DNA of 64,000 nucleotides. Source: Scandinavium sp036271055 (GTDB taxonomy: Bacteria > Pseudomonadota > Gammaproteobacteria > Enterobacterales > Enterobacteriaceae). Position numbers and translations under genes: made by a program. Location: assembly GCF_036271055.1 (NCBI RefSeq), contig NZ_DATBBJ010000099.1, positions 155,228 to 219,227 on the forward strand. Direction: 5' to 3'. The notes under the pieces are model-generated. The model made no database searches. It was not told the DNA's origin and saw only the letters and a program-made list of their open reading frames with translations. Below, in pieces: positions 26,582 to 35,092 of the stretch; within the stretch, counting starts at the first letter, position 1, and each line of letters opens with the position of its first letter.

Positions 26582-27731
26582 CGTGCCTGTCGCTCAGGTG
26601 TTGCAGGCTATCGCGGCGCTGAATGAAAGTAACCTCGTTGTCGCCCCCGACGTCAGTGGGCAAATTTCACTCCAGCTTAAAAATGTGCCCTGGAAGCAAG
26701 CGCTGCAAACCGTAGTGAGCAGCGCAGGGTTAGTGCTGGAGCCTCAGGGCGGCGTCCTGTTTGTGCACACTCGCGCGTGGCTTGCAGAAAAACAGGCACA
26801 AGGCGAGGCTGAGCAGCAGAAGCGTCTGTTGACGCTGCCGCTGCAAGGGCAAAGCGTTCCTCTTCATTATGCTGATGCAACAGAGCTGGCGAAAGCGGGG
26901 GAAAAACTGCTGAGCACAAGAGGTGCTTTGACGGTGGATAAAAGAACCAACCGTCTGTTAGTTCGGGACGATGAACAGCATCTTGCTGAGCTGCTCGCCT
27001 GGGTCACAGAAATGGATTTGCCAATTGGGCAGGTCGAATTGACGGCGCATATCGTCACCATTAATGAAAAGAGTCTGCGTGAGTTGGGCGTCAAATGGAG
27101 TCTGGCGGATTCCGAAGGCAGTGTGGGCGTGGGTCAGATAACCACATTAGGCAGCGACCTTTCGGTTGCCAACGCCACCACGCATGCCGGTTTCAACATT
27201 GGCAAAATCAGCGGACGGCTGCTGGAACTGGAGCTTTCTGCGCTGGAACAGAAGCAGCAACTTGAAATTATCGCCAGTCCGCATCTGCTCACCTCACATT
27301 TGCAACCAGCGAGTATCAAGCAAGGCACCGAAATCCCGTATCAGGTATCCAGTGGTGAGAGTGGCGCGACATCTGTCGAATTCAAAGAAGCCGTTTTGGG
27401 CATGGAAGTCACGCCGACGGTACTGCAAAAGAATCGTGTACGTCTCAAACTGAAGATAACAGAAGACATGCCGGGGCAAGTTTTACAGCAGGCCGATGGC
27501 GAAGTCCTGGCGATAGATAAACAGGAAATCGAGACGCAGGTTGAGGTAAAAAGTGGTGAAACGTTGGCATTGGGTGGCATCTTCTCACAAAAAAATAAGT
27601 CTGCCCGGGACAGCATTCCGATGCTCGGTGATATCCCCTGGCTGGGCCAACTCTTCCGCCATGATGGAAAAGATAGTGAGCGACGTGAACTGGTTGTGTT
27701 CATCACACCGCGTATTATTTCTGTGCAATAA
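26496..27731 (+). CDS. hofQ: HofQ, outer-membrane secretin (PilQ/ComE-like)
   Basis: Secretin that in competent relatives forms the outer-membrane pore for DNA uptake. Signal peptide at residues 1-18 (ends TWGKD), an STN/N0 domain (VTLTVDDVPVAQVLQAIAAL), an N1/KH domain with the DKRTNRLLVRD block, and a C-terminal secretin domain ending in VFITPRIIS. Conserved secretin signature VTPTVLQKNRVRLKL near 305-320. 411 residues (412 in E. coli). Starts inside hofP in another frame, 86 bases before its end. Confidence 0.93.
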   Translation: MIRRALLVLLLMVPMTWGKDKKVTLTVDDVPVAQVLQAIAALNESNLVVAPDVSGQISLQLKNVPWKQALQTVVSSAGLVLEPQGGVLFVHTRAWLAEKQAQGEAEQQKRLLTLPLQGQSVPLHYADATELAKAGEKLLSTRGALTVDKRTNRLLVRDDEQHLAELLAWVTEMDLPIGQVELTAHIVTINEKSLRELGVKWSLADSEGSVGVGQITTLGSDLSVANATTHAGFNIGKISGRLLELELSALEQKQQLEIIASPHLLTSHLQPASIKQGTEIPYQVSSGESGATSVEFKEAVLGMEVTPTVLQKNRVRLKLKITEDMPGQVLQQADGEVLAIDKQEIETQVEVKSGETLALGGIFSQKNKSARDSIPMLGDIPWLGQLFRHDGKDSERRELVVFITPRIISVQ

Positions 27732-28000
27732 GGGTTTTGCAGAGGGCCTTTTTCTTGCTGAACACGGTTCAGGTGTTTGACGTGAGGACGGATTTAGCAT
27801 ACAAGGAGTACCGATTTGAGAGTCGGTGCCTTACAAAATCCGGTAATGATTAGAGTTGCCAAACCTGCCGGAGTATTGAGATAATTTTCGGTCTGACTCT
27901 CGCACTATCGCATATGAGGTTTCAGTTCATGCCTGACGTCGCCGTGTGGTTCGCGTCGCGGGTTTATTATTAACGAAATAGTCTTAGTAGTACCGAAAAA

Positions 28001-28522
28001 ATGGCAGAGAAACGCAATATCTTTCTGGTTGGGCCTATGGGTGCCGGCAAAAGCACTATTGGGCGCCAGTTAGCTCAACAACTCAATATGGAATTCTACG
28101 ATTCCGATCAAGAGATTGAGAAACGCACCGGCGCCGATGTGGGCTGGGTCTTCGATGTTGAAGGCGAAGACGGTTTCCGTGACCGCGAAGAGAAAATCAT
28201 CAACGAGTTGACGGAAAAGCAGGGTATTGTGCTGGCTACTGGCGGCGGCTCTGTGAAATCCCGTGAAACGCGTAATCGTCTCTCCGCGCGCGGTGTCGTG
28301 GTGTATCTGGAAACGACGATCGAAAAACAGCTGGCTCGTACGCAACGTGATAAAAAACGTCCGCTGCTACAGGTTGAAACGCCTCCGCGTGAAGTCCTGG
28401 AAGCGCTGGCTGGCGAACGCAATCCTTTGTACGAAGAAATTGCCGATGTCACTATCCGCACTGACGATCAGAGCGCGAAAGTGGTGGCAAACCAGATTAT
28501 TAATATGCTGGAAAGTAACTGA
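28001..28522 (+). CDS. aroK: Shikimate kinase I
   Basis: Phosphorylates shikimate in the chorismate pathway. Walker A GPMGAGKSTIG at residues 11-21, shikimate-binding DSDQEIEKRTG (33-43) and FRDREEK, adenine-binding lid RPLLQ. 173 residues equal E. coli. First gene of the aroK-aroB-damX-dam-rpe-gph-trpS run. The 269 bases upstream, after hofQ, form a long leader; E. coli has its promoters there. I see no clear operator in it. Confidence 0.97.
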   Translation: MAEKRNIFLVGPMGAGKSTIGRQLAQQLNMEFYDSDQEIEKRTGADVGWVFDVEGEDGFRDREEKIINELTEKQGIVLATGGGSVKSRETRNRLSARGVVVYLETTIEKQLARTQRDKKRPLLQVETPPREVLEALAGERNPLYEEIADVTIRTDDQSAKVVANQIINMLESN

Positions 28523-28693
28523 TTCTGGTCAACGCTATACGGAATCGTTCAAGCTGCATCCAGGCGGCAACGGCGTGAACTCTTGCTGACATTTGTCAGC
28601 AACCGGGGCGCAAAAACTGCCGACCAGCAAGCAGCCTGAAGGATTGCGTGTGCATCGCCAGTGCATGCAAGTAACCAAGGTGGACGTCGCGTT

Positions 28694-29782
28694 ATGGAGA
28701 GGCTCACAGTAACTCTCGGGGAACGTAGTTACCCGATTACCATCGCGGCTGGTTTGTTTAACGATCCAGCTTCTTTCCTGCCACTGAAGTCGGGCGATCA
28801 GGCAATGCTGGTCACCAACGAAACGCTGGCACCTGTCTATCTGGACAAGGTGCGTTCAGTGCTGGAACAGGCGGGCGTGAAAGTGGACAGCGTGATCATT
28901 CCAGACGGCGAGCAGTACAAAACGCTCGCAGTAATGGACACGGTCTTCACGGCGTTACTGCAAAAACCTCACGGTCGTGATACCACGCTGGTCGCTCTCG
29001 GCGGCGGAGTGGTAGGCGATCTCACCGGATTTGCGGCCGCAAGCTACCAGCGCGGCGTGCGTTTCATTCAGGTGCCAACCACGCTGTTGTCGCAGGTCGA
29101 TTCTTCTGTCGGCGGCAAAACGGCGGTTAACCATCCTCTCGGTAAAAACATGATCGGTGCCTTCTGGCAACCGGTGAATGTCGTTATCGATCTTGATTGC
29201 CTGAGAACTCTCCCTGCGCGTGAACTTTCTTCCGGTCTTGCTGAAGTTATTAAGTACGGCATTATTCTGGATGCAGAATTCTTCTCCTGGCTCGAAAACA
29301 ATATTGAAGCGCTGATGGCCCTCGATGAAACGGCGATGGCGTATTGCATTCGTCGTTGTTGTGAGCTGAAAGCCGAAGTTGTTGCCGCAGACGAGCGCGA
29401 AACAGGCTTACGTGCTTTACTGAATCTGGGGCACACCTTTGGTCATGCTATCGAAGCCGAAATGGGTTACGGTAACTGGCTTCACGGTGAAGCCGTTGCG
29501 GCTGGAATGGTGATGGCCGCACATACTTCGGAGCGCCTCGGTCAGTTCGAAGCAAAAGATACACAGCGGATTATTGCTTTGCTTGAACGGGCAAAGCTGC
29601 CGGTATCCGGCCCGCGCGAAATGTCTCCTGACGCGTACTTGCCGCACATGATGCGGGATAAAAAGGTACTCGCGGGTGACATGCGTTTAGTTTTGCCGCT
29701 TTCGATTGGCAAAAGTGAAGTGCGTGGTGGTGTTGCGCACGATGTAGTTCTTGGCGCTATTGCTGATTGTCAGCAGGCGTAA
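28694..29782 (+). CDS. aroB: 3-dehydroquinate synthase
   Basis: NAD- and zinc-dependent enzyme converting DAHP to 3-dehydroquinate, second step of the shikimate pathway. The NAD-binding GGGVVGDLTGF and TTLLSQVDSSVGGK blocks and the zinc-binding His residues in NLGHTFGHAIE and WLHGEAVAAGM are present. I start at MERLTVTLGERSYPIT (28694), giving 362 residues as in E. coli; the upstream ATG at 28661 adds 11 residues not found in the family. Confidence 0.97.
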   Translation: MERLTVTLGERSYPITIAAGLFNDPASFLPLKSGDQAMLVTNETLAPVYLDKVRSVLEQAGVKVDSVIIPDGEQYKTLAVMDTVFTALLQKPHGRDTTLVALGGGVVGDLTGFAAASYQRGVRFIQVPTTLLSQVDSSVGGKTAVNHPLGKNMIGAFWQPVNVVIDLDCLRTLPARELSSGLAEVIKYGIILDAEFFSWLENNIEALMALDETAMAYCIRRCCELKAEVVAADERETGLRALLNLGHTFGHAIEAEMGYGNWLHGEAVAAGMVMAAHTSERLGQFEAKDTQRIIALLERAKLPVSGPREMSPDAYLPHMMRDKKVLAGDMRLVLPLSIGKSEVRGGVAHDVVLGAIADCQQA

Positions 29783-29870
29783 CTAATAAGAAAGTCATGC
29801 CGCCGTTGCGGCGTTTAACTTCAGGTGATGTGCAAGAGTCGTAGGCATAAGCCTTTTAGTGGGGTGTTAA

Positions 29871-31178
29871 ATGGATGAATTCAAACCAGAAGACGAGCTG
29901 AAACCCGATCCCAGCGATCGTCGTGCTGGTCGTTCCCGTCAATCTTCCGAGCGTGAAAACGATCAGCAGATAAACTTCGATGACATTGATCTCGATGCTG
30001 ATGAGCGTCGTCCGGCGCGTACCCGCAAAGTGCGGGAAGAGCGCGAAGAAGAACATGACGAGGAAGAATATTACGAGTCTGAAGAAGACGAAGAGGCGCA
30101 AGAGCAAGTGGAGCGTCGTCCACGTAAACGTAAAAAAGTCCCTGCGCGCAAGCCCGCTTCTCGCCAGTACATCATGATGGGCCTGGGTATTCTGGTTCTG
30201 CTGGTGCTGATTATCGGGATTGGATCTGCGCTGAAAGCGCCGTCTTCTTCCAGCGAACAAACCTCTACCGGCGCGAAGAGCATCGATCTCTCCGCGAACA
30301 ACGGAACGCCAGCCGATCAGGCTAATGGCGCGCAGCCTGCACCGGGTACTGCGCCTGCGGGACAAACCGCCGCGAATCCGCAGCAGGATGTTTCTCTCCC
30401 GCCAATTTCCTCAACCCCAACTCAGGGCCAGAACACCGTCGCACCTGATGGCCAGCAGCGCGTAGAAGTTCAGGGTGATCTGAACACTGCCCTGACTCAG
30501 CAGCAAGGCCAAATTGACAGCGCGGTGGCAAATTCCACGCTGCCGACAGAACCTGCAACGGTTGCACCTGTGCGCAACGGTAGCTCGCCACGTCAGGCAA
30601 CGAGCACGACAGAAACTACACCGGCTGCGACGTCTCGCCCAGAGCGTAAACACGCGGTGATTGAGCCGAAGCCTCAAAGCAAACCACAGGCAACGGCGAA
30701 AGTTACCGAGCCTAAGCCGGTTGCTTCTCAGCCTAAGCACACTGAAACTGCAGCAGCAGCGCCAGTGAAATCGACCGCACCAGCGGCGGAACCGGCAAAA
30801 CCTGCGGCAACCAGCACCGCGAAACCGGCGGCAACGAGCGCAGCGCCAGCCGCTACCGCTACGGCAGCAACGGCAGCGAGTAAACAAGCCGGTGATGTGG
30901 GTGCGTTGAAATCAGCCTCTGGCAATAACTACACTCTTCAACTCAGCAGTTCGTCAAACTATGACAATCTGAACAGTTGGGCGAAGAAAGAGAACATCCA
31001 AAAATATGTGGTCTATCAGACTACGCGTAACGGTCAGCCATGGTATGTGCTGGTCAGCGGTGTGTATGCGACAAAAGACGAAGCGAAACGCGCCGTCACT
31101 GCGCTGCCTGCCGATGTCCAGGCGAAAAACCCGTGGGCTAAACCGTTGCATCAGGTGCAGTCTGACCTGAAACAATAG
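29871..31178 (+). CDS. damX: Cell division protein DamX (SPOR domain)
   Basis: Bitopic inner-membrane protein recruited to the septum by binding denuded peptidoglycan glycans. The cytoplasmic part (residues 1-99) is very acidic then basic (EEEHDEEEYYESEEDEE ... RRPRKRKK). One membrane segment spans about 100-120. The periplasmic linker is rich in Pro, Ala and Thr with repeated TAKPAATS-type units, and a C-terminal SPOR domain begins near residue 350 (NNYTLQLSSSSNYDNLNSW). 435 residues. It lies between aroB and dam as in E. coli. Confidence 0.95.
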   Translation: MDEFKPEDELKPDPSDRRAGRSRQSSERENDQQINFDDIDLDADERRPARTRKVREEREEEHDEEEYYESEEDEEAQEQVERRPRKRKKVPARKPASRQYIMMGLGILVLLVLIIGIGSALKAPSSSSEQTSTGAKSIDLSANNGTPADQANGAQPAPGTAPAGQTAANPQQDVSLPPISSTPTQGQNTVAPDGQQRVEVQGDLNTALTQQQGQIDSAVANSTLPTEPATVAPVRNGSSPRQATSTTETTPAATSRPERKHAVIEPKPQSKPQATAKVTEPKPVASQPKHTETAAAAPVKSTAPAAEPAKPAATSTAKPAATSAAPAATATAATAASKQAGDVGALKSASGNNYTLQLSSSSNYDNLNSWAKKENIQKYVVYQTTRNGQPWYVLVSGVYATKDEAKRAVTALPADVQAKNPWAKPLHQVQSDLKQ

Positions 31179-31193
31179 CAGTACATGACACAG

Positions 31194-31225
31194 CGCCTTC
31201 AGTCTGCTTTTGCGGGCTGAAGGCG
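31194..31225 (+). terminator. Hairpin between damX and dam
   Basis: CGCCTTCAG (31194-31202) and CTGAAGGCG (31217-31225) pair perfectly over 9 bp. The tail is AATGTGTTTTAA, not a clean T-tract, so it may be an attenuator or processing hairpin rather than a full stop; dam is known to be co-transcribed with upstream genes in E. coli. Confidence 0.55.
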
Positions 31226-31296
31226 AATGTGTTTTAAGCGCAGGATGCTGCAGGAGCTTTTCTCCTCAGCCGGAGAAAGTGAAGTAGCCAGACAGC

Positions 31297-32118
31297 ATGA
31301 AAAAAAATCGCGCTTTTTTGAAATGGGCAGGGGGGAAATACCCACTGCTGAACGATATTGAAAAACATTTGCCGGAAGGTGAGTGTCTGATCGAGCCTTT
31401 TGTCGGGGCTGGTTCTGTATTTCTCAACACCCGCTATTCCCGATACATCCTTGCGGATATCAACAGCGATCTGATTGATCTCTACAACATCGTCAAAACG
31501 CGTACCGATGAATACATCAAAGCGGCGCAGGCGATGTTCGTTCCGGCGAATAACAATGCCGAAATCTACTATCAGCTGCGAACCGAATTCAATCAGTGTG
31601 ACGACAAACTGCGCCGTGCGGTGCTGTTTCTGTATTTGAATCGGCATGGTTATAACGGGTTGTGCCGCTATAACCTGAAAGGCGAATTCAACGTGCCGTT
31701 TGGTCGGTATAAAAAAACCTACTTCCCGGAAGCTGAACTGAACCATTTTGCGCTCAAGGCGCAAAACGCAGAGTTCCATTGTTTGTCCTACGAGGCGTGC
31801 ATGGCGATGGCGAAAAAAAATACGGTGGTGTATTGCGATCCGCCTTACGCGCCGCTTTCCGCGACCGCGAATTTTACCGCTTATCACACCAACAGCTTCA
31901 CGCCAGACCAGCAAAAGCACTTGGCTAAAATGGCAGAAAAACTGGTCAGCAAACAAATTCCGGTGTTAATTTCGAACCATGACACGCCCGATACGCGTGA
32001 ATGGTACAAAGCAGCAGAACATTTTCAGGTTAAGGTTCGCCGCAGCATTAGCAGCAACGGCGGCACGCGTAAAAAGGTGGATGAACTGTTGGCGCTGTAT
32101 AGCCCGGCCACCCCATAA
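31297..32118 (+). CDS. dam: DNA adenine methyltransferase (GATC)
   Basis: Methylates adenine in GATC, steering mismatch repair, replication start and gene control. SAM-binding motif FLKWAGGKYPLL (residues 7-18) and FVGAGSVF, catalytic motif IV DPPY at residues 181-184, and the DNA-recognition region around FNVPFGRYKKTYFPE. 273 residues (278 in E. coli). Member of the aroK-trpS run, 20 bases before rpe. Confidence 0.97.
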   Translation: MKKNRAFLKWAGGKYPLLNDIEKHLPEGECLIEPFVGAGSVFLNTRYSRYILADINSDLIDLYNIVKTRTDEYIKAAQAMFVPANNNAEIYYQLRTEFNQCDDKLRRAVLFLYLNRHGYNGLCRYNLKGEFNVPFGRYKKTYFPEAELNHFALKAQNAEFHCLSYEACMAMAKKNTVVYCDPPYAPLSATANFTAYHTNSFTPDQQKHLAKMAEKLVSKQIPVLISNHDTPDTREWYKAAEHFQVKVRRSISSNGGTRKKVDELLALYSPATP

Positions 32119-32138
32119 TCGTTTTCAAGGAGATGCGG

Positions 32139-32816
32139 ATGAAACAGTATTTGATTGCCCCTTCGATTCTGTCGGCCGATTTCGCTCGTTTGGGTGAAGA
32201 TACCGCGAAAGCCCTGGCGGCAGGTGGCGATGTTGTTCACTTCGACGTGATGGACAACCACTACGTGCCCAATCTGACGATGGGGCCGATGGTGCTCAAA
32301 GCACTGCGCAATTACGGTATCACCGCCCCGATTGACGTGCACCTGATGGTCAAACCCGTTGACCGCATCATTCCTGATTTTGCCGCCGCTGGTGCCAGTA
32401 TCATCACTTTCCATCCCGAAGCCTCTGAGCATGTCGATCGTTCTTTGCAATTGATTAAAGAGCATGGCTGTAAAGCGGGTCTGGTGCTGAATCCAGGAAC
32501 GCCGTTGAGCTATCTGGATCACGTGATGGACAAGCTCGATGTGATCCTGCTGATGTCTGTGAACCCTGGTTTTGGCGGTCAGTCATTCATTCCACACACG
32601 CTCGATAAGCTGCGCGAAGTACGTCGTCGCATTGATGTTTCCGGTTTAGATATCCGTCTGGAAGTCGACGGTGGCGTGAAAGCCAATAACATCGGTGAAA
32701 TCGCAGCGGCAGGTGCTGATATGTTTGTTGCTGGCTCGGCCATTTTTGACCAGCCGGATTACAAGAAAGTGATTGATGAAATGCGCAGTGAACTGGCAAA
32801 GGTAAGTCATGAGTAA
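32139..32816 (+). CDS. rpe: Ribulose-phosphate 3-epimerase
   Basis: Interconverts ribulose-5-phosphate and xylulose-5-phosphate in the pentose phosphate pathway. TIM-barrel with catalytic Asp/His set in HFDVMDNHYVPN (residues 33-44), DVHLMVKP and VDGGVK. 225 residues when started at MKQYLIAPSIL (32139), backed by AAGGAG; an ATG two codons earlier sits too close to that site. Overlaps gph by 8 bases. Confidence 0.97.
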   Translation: MKQYLIAPSILSADFARLGEDTAKALAAGGDVVHFDVMDNHYVPNLTMGPMVLKALRNYGITAPIDVHLMVKPVDRIIPDFAAAGASIITFHPEASEHVDRSLQLIKEHGCKAGLVLNPGTPLSYLDHVMDKLDVILLMSVNPGFGGQSFIPHTLDKLREVRRRIDVSGLDIRLEVDGGVKANNIGEIAAAGADMFVAGSAIFDQPDYKKVIDEMRSELAKVSHE

Positions 32817-33570
32817 ATTACAGGCGATTCGGGGCGTAGCGTTTGACCTCGACGGCACGCTGGTCGACAGCGCGCCAGGATTAACCGCAGCGGTCGACAA
32901 CGCGCTGTATGCGCTGGAACTGCCGACCGCAGGCGAAGAACGGGTAATAACCTGGATTGGCAACGGTGCAGACGTTCTGATGGAACGTGCGCTGAAATGG
33001 GCGCGCCAGGAGCGTGCGAGTCTGCGCAAAACGCAGGGTAAACCGTCGGTCGATCACAGCGATATTCCGCAGGAAGAGCAGTTGCGCGTGTTGCGTAAAC
33101 TCTTTGACCGCTATTATGCTGAATTTGCCGAAGAGGGCAGTTATCTGTTCCCGGCGGTGATGGAAACACTGAGCGCACTGCACGCTAAAGGCTTGCCGCT
33201 CGCGCTGGTGACCAACAAACCCTCGCCGTTTGTGGCACCGATTCTGGAAGCGTTGGATATCGCCAAATATTTCTCCATCGTGGTTGGCGGGGATGACGTG
33301 CAGAATAAGAAGCCGCATCCTGAACCGCTGCTGCTGGTGGCTGAAAAGCTCGGTCTCGCGCCTGAAACGCTGTTGTTTGTCGGCGATTCACGCAACGATA
33401 TTCAGGCCGCTCAAGCCGCTGGCTGCTGTTCTGTGGGCCTGACCTACGGTTACAACTACGGCGAAGCGATTGCCGACAGCAACCCCGATTTTGTATTTGA
33501 CCGTTTTAACGACTTGTTGCCCGCGCTCGGGCTCCCGCACAGTGAAATTCAGGAAGTGAAAAATGACTAA
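32809..33570 (+). CDS. gph: Phosphoglycolate phosphatase
   Basis: HAD phosphatase that clears 2-phosphoglycolate, produced by repair of oxidatively damaged DNA ends. Motif I is DLDGTLVDSAP (nucleophile Asp near residue 13), motif II LVTNKPS, motif III KPHPEPLL and motif IV VGDSRNDI. 253 residues (252 in E. coli). Overlaps rpe by 8 bases and trpS by 8 bases, implying tight translational coupling. Confidence 0.97.
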   Translation: MSKLQAIRGVAFDLDGTLVDSAPGLTAAVDNALYALELPTAGEERVITWIGNGADVLMERALKWARQERASLRKTQGKPSVDHSDIPQEEQLRVLRKLFDRYYAEFAEEGSYLFPAVMETLSALHAKGLPLALVTNKPSPFVAPILEALDIAKYFSIVVGGDDVQNKKPHPEPLLLVAEKLGLAPETLLFVGDSRNDIQAAQAAGCCSVGLTYGYNYGEAIADSNPDFVFDRFNDLLPALGLPHSEIQEVKND

Positions 33571-34567
33571 GCCCATCGTATTTAGTGGCGCACAGCCCTC
33601 AGGTGAATTGACCATTGGTAACTACATGGGTGCGCTGCGTCAGTGGGTAAACATGCAGGACGATTACCACTGCATCTACTGCATCGTTGACCTGCATGCG
33701 ATCACCGCCCGTCAGGATCCCGAGAAGCTGCGTAAAGCCACGCTGGATACGCTGGCGCTGTATCTGGCCTGCGGCATCGATCCTGAGAAGAGCACCATCT
33801 TTGTTCAGTCTCATGTACCAGAGCACGCACAACTTGGCTGGGCGCTGAACTGCTACACCTATTTCGGTGAACTGAGCCGCATGACGCAGTTCAAAGACAA
33901 GTCAGCGCGTTATTCAGAGAACATCAATGCCGGCCTGTTTGACTATCCGGTACTGATGGCCGCAGATATTCTTCTGTATCAGACTAATCAGGTGCCGGTG
34001 GGCGAAGATCAGAAACAGCATCTGGAACTGAGCCGCGATATCGCCCAGCGCTTCAACGCCATCTACGGCGATGTGTTCAAAGTGCCTGAGCCGTTCATTC
34101 CGAAATCCGGTGCGCGCGTGATGTCGCTGCTGGAGCCGACTAAGAAAATGTCCAAGTCTGACGATAACCGTAACAACGTCATCGGCCTGCTGGAAGACCC
34201 GAAATCTGTCGTGAAGAAAATCAAACGCGCGATGACTGATTCCGAAGAGCCGCCAGTGATTCGTTACGATGTGCAGAACAAAGCGGGCGTGTCTAACCTT
34301 TTGGATATCCTCTCTGGTGTGACCGGGCAGAGTATTCCTGAGCTGGAACAGCATTTTGATGGCAAAATGTATGGTCACCTGAAAGGCGAAGTTGCCGAAG
34401 CGGTTTCCGGCATGTTGACCGAATTGCAGGAGCGTTATAACCGCCTCCGTAATGACGATGCGCTGTTGCAGAAAATTATGCGTGACGGTGCGCAGAAGGC
34501 GAGCGCGCAGGCGGCTGAAACATTGAAAGCTGTATATGAAGCGATTGGTTTTGTGGCTAAGCCGTAA
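33563..34567 (+). CDS. trpS: Tryptophanyl-tRNA synthetase
   Basis: Class I aminoacyl-tRNA synthetase charging tRNA-Trp. The HIGH equivalent is TIGN in GAQPSGELTIGNYMG (residues 8-22) and the KMSKS loop is intact near residue 195 (TKKMSKSDDN). 334 residues equal E. coli. Last gene of the aroK-trpS run; a strong terminator follows. Confidence 0.98.
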   Translation: MTKPIVFSGAQPSGELTIGNYMGALRQWVNMQDDYHCIYCIVDLHAITARQDPEKLRKATLDTLALYLACGIDPEKSTIFVQSHVPEHAQLGWALNCYTYFGELSRMTQFKDKSARYSENINAGLFDYPVLMAADILLYQTNQVPVGEDQKQHLELSRDIAQRFNAIYGDVFKVPEPFIPKSGARVMSLLEPTKKMSKSDDNRNNVIGLLEDPKSVVKKIKRAMTDSEEPPVIRYDVQNKAGVSNLLDILSGVTGQSIPELEQHFDGKMYGHLKGEVAEAVSGMLTELQERYNRLRNDDALLQKIMRDGAQKASAQAAETLKAVYEAIGFVAKP

Positions 34568-34585
34568 TTAATCGAAGAATAAAAA

Positions 34586-34609
34586 AAACCGGGAAAATCC
34601 CGGTTTTTT
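34586..34609. terminator. Terminator after trpS (bidirectional)
   Basis: AAACCGGGA and TCCCGGTTT pair perfectly over 9 bp with an AAA loop, flanked by an A-run on the left and a T-run on the right. Ends trpS transcription and can also end the yhfL transcript coming from the other side. Confidence 0.92.
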
Positions 34610-34631
34610 ATTTGTACGAAGGCAGTAAATA

Positions 34632-34799
34632 TTATTCTGCTGCCGGGCCGCAGCCGCCGATGATTTTAGAAATAGAAATCGCTGGGTGCAGTAAATAGTC
34701 GTAGCTACAGGTTTTGTTTTTGTTTTCAACGTGGCCAGTACATGCAGTCAGTGTGCTGAGCGCAGCCAGTAATGCAGCCATTTTGATCATGTTTTTCAT
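34632..34799 (-). CDS. yhfL: Small lipoprotein YhfL
   Basis: A 55-residue predicted lipoprotein. A lipoprotein signal peptide ends in the lipobox LTAC (Cys20), leaving a mature part of 36 residues with a KTCSYDYLLHPAISISKIIGG core and a C-terminal GCGPAAE. E. coli K-12 carries the same small gene between trpS and cysG. Its function is unknown. The ATG at 34797-34799 is preceded by AAGGGATTAACCG on its strand. It is too short for standard ORF cut-offs. Confidence 0.9.
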   Translation of the reverse strand: MKNMIKMAALLAALSTLTACTGHVENKNKTCSYDYLLHPAISISKIIGGCGPAAE

Positions 34800-35092
34800 C
34801 GGTTAATCCCTTAATTAAACTAAGTAAGTTATGACGCAATGATGTTTTCGCGGAAGTAGTAACGCTTTCATCATGGGCGGCGTGTGAATTTAAGGAATTA
34901 TGCGTGCGGCGACAATGACTATTCATATTCTCGCAGGTCCGGATCCGGATATAGCATTTACGTGAATGATATTGTCGGTAAATATAAATTAGGTGAAGGT
35001 ATTGGTGAGTGCAAATTTAGAAAGGCTAGTGTAATTGGATTGGCATCCATTCATTGGCCCGATAAACGAAATGTTATCGGGCGCGTTTTAGT
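34800..35092. other. AT-rich gap between yhfL and cysG
   Basis: 293 bases, clearly richer in A and T than the neighbouring genes. The right end has a 9-bp inverted repeat (GCCCGATAA at 35057-35065, TTATCGGGC at 35074-35082) just downstream of the cysG stop, a likely 3' hairpin for the nir-cysG transcript. A 70-codon plus-strand ORF (34884-35096) has no family resemblance or ribosome site and I do not call it. Confidence 0.6.
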
